From Dendrolimus kikuchii (lineage: Eukaryota; Arthropoda; Insecta; Lepidoptera; Lasiocampidae), in contig CM034411.1 in the NCBI GenBank assembly GCA_019925095.2, positions 1,957,001-2,021,000 on the forward strand: DNA of 64,000 nt, given 5' to 3'. Positions within the stretch are counted from its first letter, which is position 1. Each line of letters opens with the position of its first letter. The position numbers were made by a program, and so were the translations under genes. Below the pieces are notes generated by a model, which saw only the letters and a program-made list of their open reading frames with translations, ran no database searches and was not told the DNA's origin. This document shows positions 39,480 to 51,200 of the stretch, one piece after another.

Positions 39480-40002
39480 CGCGTAGAACATTGACAAAAT
39501 CTCCTACAACTATACATACGACTCATCAGGACGCCTGTATTGCGTATGCGCACCTTGTAGAAGAACTTTTAAAACCAAATTTGGTTTCGCTGGCCACCTT
39601 TTTTTTGGCCAGGGGAAATCTGTTTGAGGACTAAGCCGCGACAGGCACAGAAGCTTGGGGGGATGTTCGCGACCCGTGTGAGTGTGTGGAATTCGCCAGA
39701 TCGGGGGTGGCACTAGCGTGCCCGGTCAGAACCGATGCCACGCCCCAGTTACCCACTAAAACCCCTGGGTGTTCCGTCCTGCGCCTTATGCCAGGGCTAC
39801 GTGAATGCGGGCTTCCCAACTCCGCGTGCCCTGGTAGGCGTGGGCCCCCCTCACTGGGCCTCTTCCTATGCCAGGGGACGTGTCCCCTGGCTACTTCTAG
39901 GTTTGATCCGTGCGTGGGGCGGTCTGTAACGCTTCGCTGGCCACCTGCGCCAGCACAGCCGGACTTGACAAAGTTCGCCGTTGACGGATATGTCGAGGAG
40001 GA
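39480..40002 (+). other. GC-rich, probably retroelement-derived stretch
   Basis: Adjoins the LINE fragment at 40003. Holds ggccagggga, gttacccactaaaacccctg and ccaggggacgtgtcccctgg. Its short open frames match nothing I recognise. Confidence 0.35.
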
Positions 40003-40345
40003 TTATATAACGGAGAGTGTTCCGAGGAACTGTTTGATCTGGTACCAACGCCTCAAGTTTACAATCGCACCGCTCCCCAGCGACGGGATATTCACCCCCA
40101 TTTCCTTGAGCTCTCAAGCTCAACTATGCCACGGTTCTCTAGAACATTCATTCCGCGTACAACAATGATCTGGAGGGAACTTCCCGCCGCGGTTTTCCAT
40201 TTGCGCTATGACATGGGGGGTTCTTTAAGGGCGTTATAAAATTTCTTAGAGCTCGGCAAAGCGTTGGCGACACCTCTGGTGTTGCAAACGTCCATAGGCG
40301 ACGGTAACCACTCTCCATCAGGTGGGCCGTCTGGCTGTTTCAGGA
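40003..40345 (+). mobile_element. LINE ORF2 C-terminus with the Element A-type tail
   Basis: LYNGECSEELFDLVPTPQVY, NRTAPQRRDIHPHFLEL, RTFIPRTTMIWRELPAAVF then stop at 40239: an intact ORF2 end, homologous to 16315-16570. The UTR ends acctctggtgttgcaaacgt...gtgggccgtctggctgttt, the Element A 3' end. Confidence 0.88.
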
Positions 40346-40390
40346 CAAATTTTTTTCTTATATTACTAAGACTGAAGACTTTGACTAACA

Positions 40391-40712
40391 GTAGTCGTGG
40401 TAGCTTAATGGCTAGCGCACGCGTCCCATACTCAAAGGGCGCGAGTTCGATCCTGGCCGGAACGGATGCACCAATTTAGACAGTTTTCTGACCTAATGTG
40501 TATATTGTTAAATTGTAGCAATAGGCACATTGTGTTGTTGATCTCTTCCTTCATCTATGTTAGCACGAGGTATTGCCATGTGAAACATCGTGATAACCGA
40601 TGTGTCAAACCTGCCAAGCAGCCTTAAACAAGCGTGGCGGGTATACTGTCCGTCCCCCCTATAATGGGAGGCCCGAGACCAGCAGTGGGACATTTATGGG
40701 CTGGTATTATAA
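40391..40712 (+). mobile_element. tRNA-derived SINE, full length
   Basis: Box A TAGCTTAATGG and box B GAGTTCGATCC, then the body gccaagcagccttaaacaag and caggcccgag...gtgggacatttatgg. Confidence 0.9.
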
Positions 40713-40829
40713 GCTTTTTTGCACGTAACGTTCGTCTTCGGTTGAAACTACATTCGGCCCATCCCTACTTATCACCGGTTGAATTATGACATGCGAAATT
40801 GTGCAAATGATCGGTCGGTAAGATATCTT

Positions 40830-41056
40830 GCCAGGTGGTAGGACATTTGCCCGACTGAATGGCTACCACCCCTGGTCTAAAGTATGACGCCATAACAACA
40901 TTCAGTTGTGTTCCGGCGTTAGTGACCAGGTTCCAGTCTCCCTTAAGAGAGCAGCAGCGCATTTGTAGCAACTTTGGTGTTGCAAATGTCCATAGGCGTT
41001 GGTAACCGCTTTCCATCCAGTGGGCCGTCTGCCTGTCTGCTGATCTCTTGCAATAG
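40830..41056 (+). mobile_element. Element A, 5'-truncated
   Basis: Starts gccaggtggtaggacatttg, ends gctgatctcttgcaatagaaaaaaaa. Confidence 0.88.
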
Positions 41057-41520
41057 AAAAAAAATATAGAAACCATCTATTAACTGTTAACCAAAAATTA
41101 AGATGACAATACAGTTGGTCTTAATATATCAAGAAGATAATATTATAGTTGCTAACCAGTCTTAAAATCAAGATCGTAATTTGTCTAGAACATTCGATTA
41201 GATTCAATGTTGGCATGTTTTTAACAACCGGCGTAGGTGTACTTCGGATTAATAAAGAAAAACTGCTATAATGTATATTTTTATTACTAAGGTAGACAAA
41301 TTATACCAAAATAATAATTATATGAGAACCTTAAAAAACTATTAATAAATAATGTTATTATGCAAGAAGTAAAAATACACATGGAATGACAGTTGCCTAT
41401 TAAAAAAGATAACTCTAATGGTTTCCATACACAATGCTGCTTGTCGTCCTATCTGCATGACCCGATTACGTAGAATTGGGCATAGACAATATAAGAACTG
41501 GGACTATATATATAAGAATT

Positions 41521-41891
41521 GGGGCCCAATATTGCTGTATCAACATCTTGGCGTTGCGAAGATATTGAAAGTACGACTCCATGGTGACAGTGTCAAAAAT
41601 TGTATTCTACTAAACCCACAATATCTTTTTCGATAACGTTGCGGCGGAATAATATTTAAAAAAATATGGTATTACCATCAGCAAAAACGGCGTTAGCCGA
41701 AATGGATATTAAAAATCTACCAAAATTTTAAACATTTATTTCGCGAATTTTATGCTAATGAATATTTATACAAATAGACTGGCGTGTTGACACGCCATTG
41801 TTATTAACAGAATACTGAAATCGGGAAACCTACAATTGAGACGCGAGTGTCCGGCGATCTTGACAAGGTAGTAATAGCAAGATTGGGCCCC
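41521..41891. mobile_element. GGGGCCCAAT-ended MITE, complete copy
   Basis: Inverted ends GGGGCCCAATATTGCTGT and its counterpart AGCAAGATTGGGCCCC; inner sub-terminal repeats around gatattgaaagtacg. 371 bp. 41892-42640 has no identified feature. Confidence 0.85.
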
Positions 41892-42639
41892 TGTCCATGT
41901 GGGCGCGGATTGGCATGGCAGTTATATTTGACAGAACAATCGAAGTTCAATTCTTTTGGCTTGATCATGCCGATTGGACCATGTATGGCCGTCGCGATCA
42001 TCAGTTCAGTTGAGTGAAGATTTTTGTTTCCCGTTTTTTTTCTTTATCACGAATAAAGTAAAATGCTCAAGACGGCTAGAACCTCGTCGTCTATCAATGA
42101 CGACGCCATGGCTTCAACTGCCGATTGGACAGTTTAAATTAATCGTGTATGGTGTTTATGGTGTCTGCAGCGTCATGCTGATTAGACGATGGGTAGCATA
42201 GTGTATGGCTACCTTAATACACTTCAAGTCCTAGATTGTAAGAGGGCGCCACATGACTACCTGTATAATTGCGTTTTGATGTAAAAAAACACCACTAGAT
42301 TGTCAATCAATCAATATTTTTATTTAAATTATCTTATCATCAAAACTCAAAACTCGGGTCAACTTTTTTAAAATTAATTTAATTAACATTTTGACTTATT
42401 TTTGGAACGAAGTCCTTTTATGCGGCTTACAAGAGTGAACTCGCAGAGATCGTCACGTAAGGTACAAGCGTTATACCCCCTCTAGGAGACCTTTAACGTA
42501 ATTTTTATTACACAACTAGGTGACTCGGCAAACTTTGTACCGCCTCAGAATCAATAAATAAAAAACGTTGATTTCTGAACGACGGGACGAACATTAAACG
42601 TTTGACAGGTAGGAATAGTTTCTAAGGGAAAGCGAAACT

Positions 42640-42805
42640 GTTGTTTTTACTATATTCCAAGCATTTTTTTCATATTTACTCACCTTTTAAACCTCCCCTG
42701 GACTTTCACAAATAATTCAAAACCAAAATTAGCCAAATCAGTCCAGCCGTTCTCGAGTTGTAGCGAGACTAAAAAACAGCAATTGATTTATATATATATA
42801 GATTT
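42640..42805 (+). repeat. TAGCTG-class repeat, 3' part
   Basis: cctcccctggactttcacaa, aaatcagtccagccgttctc and atatatatatagattt define it. 42806-43530 shows nothing definite. Confidence 0.55.
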
Positions 42806-43529
42806 CGATCTTTAATGCAACGAAATTCTTCTAAAATAATATCCATCCATCCATATAATATACGTTGAAATTCTTGTGTTTGCTATATGAAAACGTGAGA
42901 AGAAAAAATTGTGACACTCGGGCAATTTAAACTCTAGAGACTTATTAAAAGTTATTTTTTTAATAGGCGATTATCATTCTTAAGATTCGACTGTCCCATT
43001 TTAAAACTTAGCCACTGACAAATACATATTAATTCGTTTTGAAGACAGATAATATTTTGATATAATAACTTTTAATAAAAAAAACCATTAGATTATTTAC
43101 TAAAAATGTAATGTACAATCGAACCAACTGAATCATGATCCACCATAAGGTCATTTTCCTACAGTTGTGAAATACAATTAGGTTGAAATTCGTCAGAACA
43201 CACATTTCCTTGATAACGAACTTGTTATAATTTTATTAGACATTGACAGTTACTGACTACGTTGTATTAAACAGATCGGAGAGACTCGACTACACTCGTG
43301 TGTAACATCTGACAAGACAGATTTCAGTTCGAGATTCAAATCATTACTGTTTTATCTAAAATGTATCTAGTACAATGATAACAAAGTTTAAAATTGCGTA
43401 GTTCTCCGAGCCTAGTGACGCATTTTTATCAATGTTCAAAACGTCCTAAGCGCAACACACACGCTAAACCTTACTATTTTGCCGGTTTTAAAGGAATTAT
43501 TAGCAGTGGGTCATAATTCAGGTGGTTCG

Positions 43530-43720
43530 ATTGTACATACATATTACTACTTCCGTTTTCCATAAGGGTAGACAGAGACAATGGATTTTCACTTGCTACG
43601 ATCTTGGCAAATAATTTGCTTCATCTAAATTCATTAATCTCTTCATACATACACGTTTCTTATAAGTGTTTTTCACCTGGCTTTGTTCGTGGCAAGTATG
43701 GCACTAATCCCACTAACCAC
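43530..43720 (-). mobile_element. diverged RTE-like LINE 3' end
   Basis: tacatacatattactacttccg-ttttcc followed by ataagggtagacagagac parallels the TATG family end (tacataacttcacgcc...ggggtaggcacgaac), but is an older, different subfamily. Confidence 0.55.
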
Positions 43721-44029
43721 ACCGTTTACTAGAGATGCCACGAATAGTGGTTTTACCGAATATTCGTTAACTCATGTATGTCCAATCGGCACGTAGCAGG
43801 TTAGTAATAAAGCAATAATTTGTGAATTATTTTCATACGTTCACACTGTTGACAGGATCACATATTAGCCGCGCGCAGGTTTGCCGATGACAACTTAGTA
43901 TTATTGTATATACAATAATAAATTTATTGCAACAACTATTTATGCAACTTTTTTTGTCAACCTTACTGACCATCGAGACGTGACATCATGAGGCTATCGG
44001 CAAACCTGCGCACGGGTACTAATAAAAAC

Positions 44030-44165
44030 TATGTTTTATCGGTTTTAAGCGCGATTGTAACATTTCAAATTTTAAAAAGTGGCCGGCCAAAACAATATTA
44101 AAATAAAAAATTATTAAAATCGCATTTAAAACTGTTAAAATGTAGTTTAACTATTAATTTTTAAT
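44030..44165 (-). mobile_element. decayed relative of the palindrome-arm LINE UTR
   Basis: ggttttaagcgcgattgtaa and aaaaagtggccggcc echo the arm, with many losses; a matching inverted end (cgcatttaaaactgttaaaa) is present. Confidence 0.5.
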
Positions 44166-44170
44166 GAAAA

Positions 44171-44660
44171 TACAGCATAAACTCCATGTAACGTCATTCT
44201 CTTTAACGACAAACTCCCTTAAGCGTCCAAATCACTTGGCTTTGGTTGATTTAGCTTGTCTTCCATACAATGATACACTCTATATAGCATTACACCCCTC
44301 AATAACGATAACAATTAAGTAAAAAAAATACCTTATAAGTTGCCAAAATTAGTAAAAACTGCGCAATTGTATACGTCTTACTTACTTACGTCTTTTATCG
44401 CTTTATAATCCTAGCCCACAATAAACTCGACTATCGGCATCATGTATACCGAAATTTCTAATAAATTCCGAAATGTCAAAGTTTCTAAGTACTTCCTTTA
44501 TCACCAAGATGCCTCAATATAACAAGAAAGTAAAAAATACAACAAAATTACTAGTGCAGCAAAAGACGTCAAACACACTTCTGTCTATTTAACGACAACT
44601 CTCTATAACGCCATAAAATGCACAGTCCCTTCAGTGTCGTTATATAGAGTTTACACTGTA
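44171..44660 (+). mobile_element. pogo/Tigger-like MITE, copy 2
   Basis: TACAGCATAAACTCCATGTAAC at the left, CGTTATATAGAGTTTACACTGTA at the right; TA flanks, non-coding, ~490 bp. Lies just downstream of the zinc-finger stop. Confidence 0.87.
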
Positions 44661-44938
44661 TATACAATTTTGAGCGATTATGTGAGTTTTCTCTTTTCAC
44701 GATTCGGTATTCGGCCAAATACTGAGTACAATTCGGGATATTTAAAAAAGTGGCCGAATACTCGTGACATCTCTACTGTTTACACTTGTTTTGTCAGTCT
44801 CTTTTCATCCATTATCTCTATGTAAAATGTAATTGAGTAGGTCTATAAAGATTTGTCGATTACTAGGTTTTGAAATGGGGCAGTCGTATTATTCTGCCAT
44901 GATATTATTATGGGATTTTACTGCATAGGAGACATAAG

Positions 44939-45211
44939 TTATTGCGTGTCCACCCTGGGAGGTCTTCCTCTTTGCGCCTTATGCCCTCGCCAGGCCATTC
45001 CGGAGGGGGAAACATTAACTTCGATCTGCTCGACTTTGGGTTCCATTTTTCTTGCATCTCTTTCTTCTTTCCTTGTCTCTTTCGGCTCGTCCAAATGTTC
45101 TATCTTATGTGCCTTAACTTCTGCTCGAGTTTGGAACTTCAGGCCACACTTCTCACAAGCTAATTTCTTCTCTGGATGCAACATGAGGTGTTGTTTTAGG
45201 AGCTTTTTGTA
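44939..45211 (-). CDS. zinc-finger gene terminal exon, end of finger 11 and finger 12
   Basis: Acceptor taatttcag. Completes finger 11 (YKKLLKQHLMLH), then finger 12 (LACEKCGLKFQTRAEVKAHK), then a charged tail rich in Glu/Lys (ETRKEERDARK) ending at TAA. A pogo-like MITE lies about 280 bp downstream. Confidence 0.93.
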   Translation of the reverse strand, partial: YKKLLKQHLMLHPEKKLACEKCGLKFQTRAEVKAHKIEHLDEPKETRKEERDARKMEPKVEQIEVNVSPSGMAWRGHKAQRGRPPRVDTQ

Positions 45212-48200
45212 CTGAAATTATAATTGCGTTTTTGATATAACAAAAAATAACACTTATTTGAATAAATCCTTAAACCTCGTATAACTATTATGGCTTATTC
45301 ATACTAATTATACGGGTAAGTATTTATTTCATTTTTATTACATTACTAGGATATGCCCGCAACTTCGTAAACGCTTGACTTGAAATTCCCGCGGAATTCA
45401 CGGAATGTAAAATATCACACATTTTATCTATATATTAGGTGAAGCAAAATTTCGCACACTTATAGTATATATAGAGAAGAAGCGACGTATGCTAATTTTT
45501 TTTTAAATTATGCATAAAAAATACATTATATCAATAAAAAAAAACATTACACACACTACCATGTATTTGACACACACGCATGTATACTCTTTTGTTTATT
45601 GTTCCAGTCAAATTAACAGTGTAGCCTTGGCGAAATCTGTTATCATAGAAGTGTAGTCTTTGACATTAATTATTATGGTTGAATTTCGACCACGGGCGAC
45701 TACTAGTTACATTAAATTGATCAGTTAAAAAAGCACATTGGAATTCTTTTTTTTTAATTTGGTCATTTCAAGTTATTCCCAGACTAACGCCGGCGGGTTT
45801 CCGAGGAGTAAAAAGTCCAGTAGCGCAGGTTTTAAGTCCGGTGAATCCCGAACAGAGAGACAAGAAATCTAAAAAAAAATTGCACCGTGTTCTCCATCTT
45901 GATGTATATAAATTACGTGTCACGTTGTTTGTCCGCGATGGACTCCTAAACTACTTGACCGATTTTAATCAAATTTTCACACCATGTGCAGTTTGATCCA
46001 ACTTGAAAGACAGGATAGCTCACATTTGGACCCGGTAGGTGGCGCTGCAATCGGGTTCTAAATTTTATTTTTTCAGGGCAGAACAACGTCTGCCGGGACA
46101 GCTAGAATGTCTTATATAGACTATTCCAGTTATTGATATATCCAGTTGGTTTTTTTTGAACAACTTTCTTGGAGGTATTGTTTCATTATACTAATTATTT
46201 CATTTTTATTATTACATCCTACATTTTTCTGTTTCTTGTGGTTTATATTTTAATCCTTGCTTTTTATAAATATTTGTTTTTTTTTCATGTTTGCGAATCA
46301 AAAGATATAAACATACTGTTCCAACATTTGTAGTCTTCTCCTGTATACATGTAAAACTTTTTTGTGCTTGACCCATATATAATCTTAAGTGTAATATTAT
46401 TATTTTTTTATTGCATGAGTTCAGCAGATGGCCGTCTGGATGGAAAGCGGTTACCATCGCCTATGGACATTTGCAACACTAAAAGTGCTACAAATGCGCT
46501 GCTGCTCTCTTAAGGGAGACTGGAACCTGGTCACTAGTGCCGGAACACAACTCAAGGTTGTTATGGCGGCATACTCTAGACCAGGGGTGGTAGCCATCCA
46601 GTCGGGCAAATACCCTACCACCTGGCTGTGGGTTGTTTTGTCGCCTCTTACGACAGGCCGCCCGGCCGCAGGAAATTGTATTCTTTCTCCGTTCCTGCAC
46701 GGATGAAATATATTAATTAAGCAATAATTACATACAGAGTACAACACATCATCGTATTATTTTGTACTACCCTCCCAAGCGGTCGAGCCTAGCTCTGAAT
46801 TAATAAACTTCTTTAACTCCCCTACTAAAAACTTGCGCTAGTCTTTGATTGCATTAACAACAATCGAATCGCAAAACAAAGTGTTACAGTTATTTAGTAG
46901 CCTAGTTGTTCTTGTCATGTTTCTTTTTACAGTTAATAATTCTGTAGCGGAACACTTACAAGCCAATAGATGGCGCTGTGCAATAATTGATGTCACAAAC
47001 GTTTCCCGAAACATACAATGAATATATATAACAGACGGGCCTAGGCCTGCGAGGAACAACATTAGCCTCGCTGGAAGATCTTCCTTTGAGACGGAGGAGC
47101 ATTCCATCTCGCTCCTCCAACCTATCTGGGCTCTCCCTTCAATTCATTTTGTTATGTACCCTCTTATTTCTAAACAATACAATCGGCCATTTCCTTAATT
47201 GAATAATAATGTTATATTTTTATTTATTCGGTGTTAGCACCCGTTTTGTATGGAGTAAGAAGTTCTCCATAATTTAATGTAATAATATTTATCTCTAATA
47301 TGTGGTAATTGTGTACAGATTATAATAAAAAAAATCTCTCAATTGTATATAGACGGTATTCACTACATTTCATTTTCATGTTGACAAACATCATAGATTT
47401 ATACTGTACTCGGTTTACTTTAGTACATGTAAAACTTTAAGTATAATATTTTATATATCTTATATAAAATATTACCTAAAAATGTCCATACAATAATGTA
47501 TTAAATTCTTTTCATTCATAACACTTTAATAAAAAAACCGACTTCAAAAACTAAAAAGTATAAAATAACTTATTTCTAAAGCTATTATTTTTAATATATA
47601 TTATCCAAAACATCTTGAAGTCGGTGCAAAGTAAAACTTAAAAATTACTATATTTTGAAAATTACTAACTGCCGACTTTAAGATGTTTTAGATAATATAT
47701 ATTAATAATAATAGCTTTAAAAATAAGTTATTTTATACTTTTTAGTTTTTTAGTTTCTGAAGTCGGTTTTTTTAAACGAAGTTTTTTTATTTTTTTGTTA
47801 CTTTTTAGTGTCTACCTATGTATGGGTAGACCTACGAAAGGTGCCGCGCTCCTTAAAAAATATAGGTCTCAAGAAACGGGTTCAAAAAAATGTTCGTAAA
47901 ATGAAAACTACTGGCCCAAACTATGTTAAATTTTTAAGGGACCAAATGGCAACTATTCCGCATCAAACTGAACAAGAATCACGTAAATCGGATCATAAAT
48001 CTCGGAGTAATCGATGAACATACATAAAAAAAAAGATTCCGACGAATTGAGAACCTCCTCCTTTTTTTGAAGTCGGTTAAAAATAGTTTATCAATGACTT
48101 CAATCCGCTATCGGTTGTGCCAATTTGCTAAGTTTCTTATACTGTAAAATTGTTGGAGGGATGGCGAGGTGTTCTCAAAATGCTTGTCGAGTGTGGAGAG

Positions 48201-51200
48201 TCAGTGGATGACATGTAAGCCGTAAGGTTCTCTGATTATAAGTGTTGTGATCAGTTGCTGTTTTTTTATTACCATAAACCCTTCCTACCATAACCCCCCG
48301 ACACACCTTCCATGATCAAATTGATCGTGCACTAGCAGAAGGTGATGTCAGGAGCCTTAAGAACAGACGAGCGTGCAGGACAAGAGCTATGAATGTTAAA
48401 GAAGCAAGTGAGGTGTGTAAGAATAAGCCTAAATGGCGCTCCGTTGTTCGTGCCTACCCCTCAAGGGAACTGGCGTGAAGTTATGTATGTATGTATGTAT
48501 AAACCCTTCTGAGTTGTTGCAAGTATTACAAAAGAGACTCACCCTAAACTCTTCGCCGCAGAAGCTGCAAACGAAGTCATACTTGATGGTGCCATGTTGC
48601 TTGTCCTGGTGCCGTTTGAGCAAGGTCGGCGACCTGAAAGCGTGCCCACACTGGCACACGTGCTCGCGACGCAGTTCCAGGTGCGACCACGTGATGTGCG
48701 AGCGGACGTCGCTCTTCGTCAGGTAGAGACGGTTGCAATAGTCGCATTCGTATCTGTACACGATATAATATTGAGGACGACGTGGTTGGTTTAGTACCTA
48801 TCTTGCCACTCGTCTCAACATTGAAAGCCAGGATATATGCGAACAGATGTTGTCGTAAGGCGTAGTGCCCACAATGGCATATTGAACTTTATTCGCAAGC
48901 GGAAATGGCAGTATTGCTTGCTATGCATTCTAAGCTTTGGCCCGCTTACACGAATCGCACATTACTAAAATAGGTACTGCGCAGGTACATCGGGAGGAAT
49001 TATTAGTTGTGTAAAACTATACGTAAACTAATAAAGTGCCATCTACAAATTACGTCACACGAATTACATGACTTTCTCTCTCGTCCTTGTCACAGCTGGT
49101 CACATTCGTGAGACGCTTACCTCCCTAGTATGACATCACATATTTTGCAATTTTACATCAAGAAACTATCAAATTAAAGCAGCAGTTCCCTGATTAATTA
49201 TGTTTCCATTTGAATTATCTTTTAATAATTTAGACACTATGCTCATACAGATAGAGTTGGAAATATTTTAAAGATTTTCATGATTAGCTCGAATTTCGTG
49301 TTTTAAAGCTTAGTTCTAAATATACAGTGTAAACTCCATATAACGTCACCTGATTTAACGACAAACTCCCTTTTAAGCGTCGAAATCACTTGGCTTTGGT
49401 TGGTTTAGCTTGTCTTCAATACATTCTATATAGCATTACACCGACTCTCAATAACAACAACAATTAAGTAATAAAAAGTACCTATTAAGTTGCCAAAATT
49501 AGTAAAAGCTCTTTTATCACTTTATTATCCTAGCCCGTAAATAAATTCGTCTGTCGGCATCATGCATACCGAAATTTCTAAGTACTTCCGTTACCACCAA
49601 GATGCCGCGCTATCGCAAGATATGAATAAAATAAGTAAAAAAAAAACAAAATTATTAATGCAGCGAAAGACGTCAGACAAAAGTAACAGAGTGCTCTCCA
49701 TTTAACGACAACTCTCTATAGCGCCATAAAATGCATAGTCCCTTCGGTGTCGTTATATAGAGATTACACTGTATTACATTTCGAAATGTGGCGTCACGAA
49801 ACTTAGGACCCCTCCCACCTCTTGTCACACAATGTCACACTTCGTCATCCCCTTCTCCCTTAATGTAATGTAATTTAGGATGGCCCCTTAAACCTAGAAC
49901 TTACTTTCTTGACCTGTCGTTGTGCATCCGTGAGATGTGCCGCTTGAGCATCGCACTCGACACGCAAACCCGCGGACAGTGAGGGCAAGCCTTCTCGCCG
50001 TACTTGCTGTAAGATTTTGAGACACACTAAAATTTACTCTAATTATACAGTTATAGTTGACGACAGGTCACGATGGCAATTATCTAGTGATGTGCCGTAA
50101 CATACCAAGTAGTCGATATCGATTTTTTTTTGGTACGAAACAAAATGAGAATAATGATTTCCACTTTTATTACAAGTGTTATTTTCAATCAGCCCTATCC
50201 AGTGATAGACACAGTGGCGGTTGTACGCATTTGCTGCCAGTAGGCTATTAAAATTTTGCTGCTCCTACCGACCTCTAAAATTTGGTACCTTAAGTTCACA
50301 ATCACATTAATGAAATAGTAACCTTATGATCTGTGCACAATCGTCCTAACTATACCAACTGTTTCTCGTGAAAAATTGGTGAAATCTCATATTACATGTT
50401 GAATTGTTTGTATGGGCCAAATATATACATACATAACTTCACGCCAGTTCCTTTGCGGGGTAGGCACGGACAACAGAGCGCCATTCAGGCTTATTCTTAC
50501 ACACCTCACTTGCTTCTTTGACATTCATAGCTCTTGTCATGCACGCTCGTCTGTTCTTAAGGCTCCTGACATCACCTTCTGCTAGTACACGATGGGCCAA
50601 ATGACATTTATATAAGTATGTATGTACATAAATATGAATCTTCATTTCTGTAAGACTCTAAAATCCGTCCAGCCTACTCAGCCTGCTGGTAAACCCAGTA
50701 ATAATAATAATAATAATAATATCAGCCCATAAATGTCCCACTGCTGGGCTCGGGCCTCCCATTATAGGGGGAACGGACGTATACCCGCTACGCTTGTCCA
50801 AGGCGGCTTGGCAGGTTTGACACATCGGTTATCTCGATGTGCAGGTTGCATCACGATGTTTTCCTTCACCGTTATTAGCACGTGGTAATTGTAATAATAT
50901 GCACTGTAGCGGCCAGCAGGCTGCCTAAGCGATATAACCGTGGCAAGCCGCCTTTACGTTATTCGCCGCCCGCGCCGCACTTACGTCGCCCCTCTTCCTC
51001 CGACAGCTAAGCGCTGTCGACAGAGAGTCTGTTTCGGTCAGCGCGCGAGAGCGGTCTTGTCGCGGTTACTTTGAATGCGGTAGGACTTTTACGCGCATCA
51101 GCTGTTGTACCTTTTTTCAAATATAAAATGTGCTGCAAAAAGTGTAGTTTCATTACACAAACCGGCAACCATACACCACAGCACATTAGATCAGAAAACT

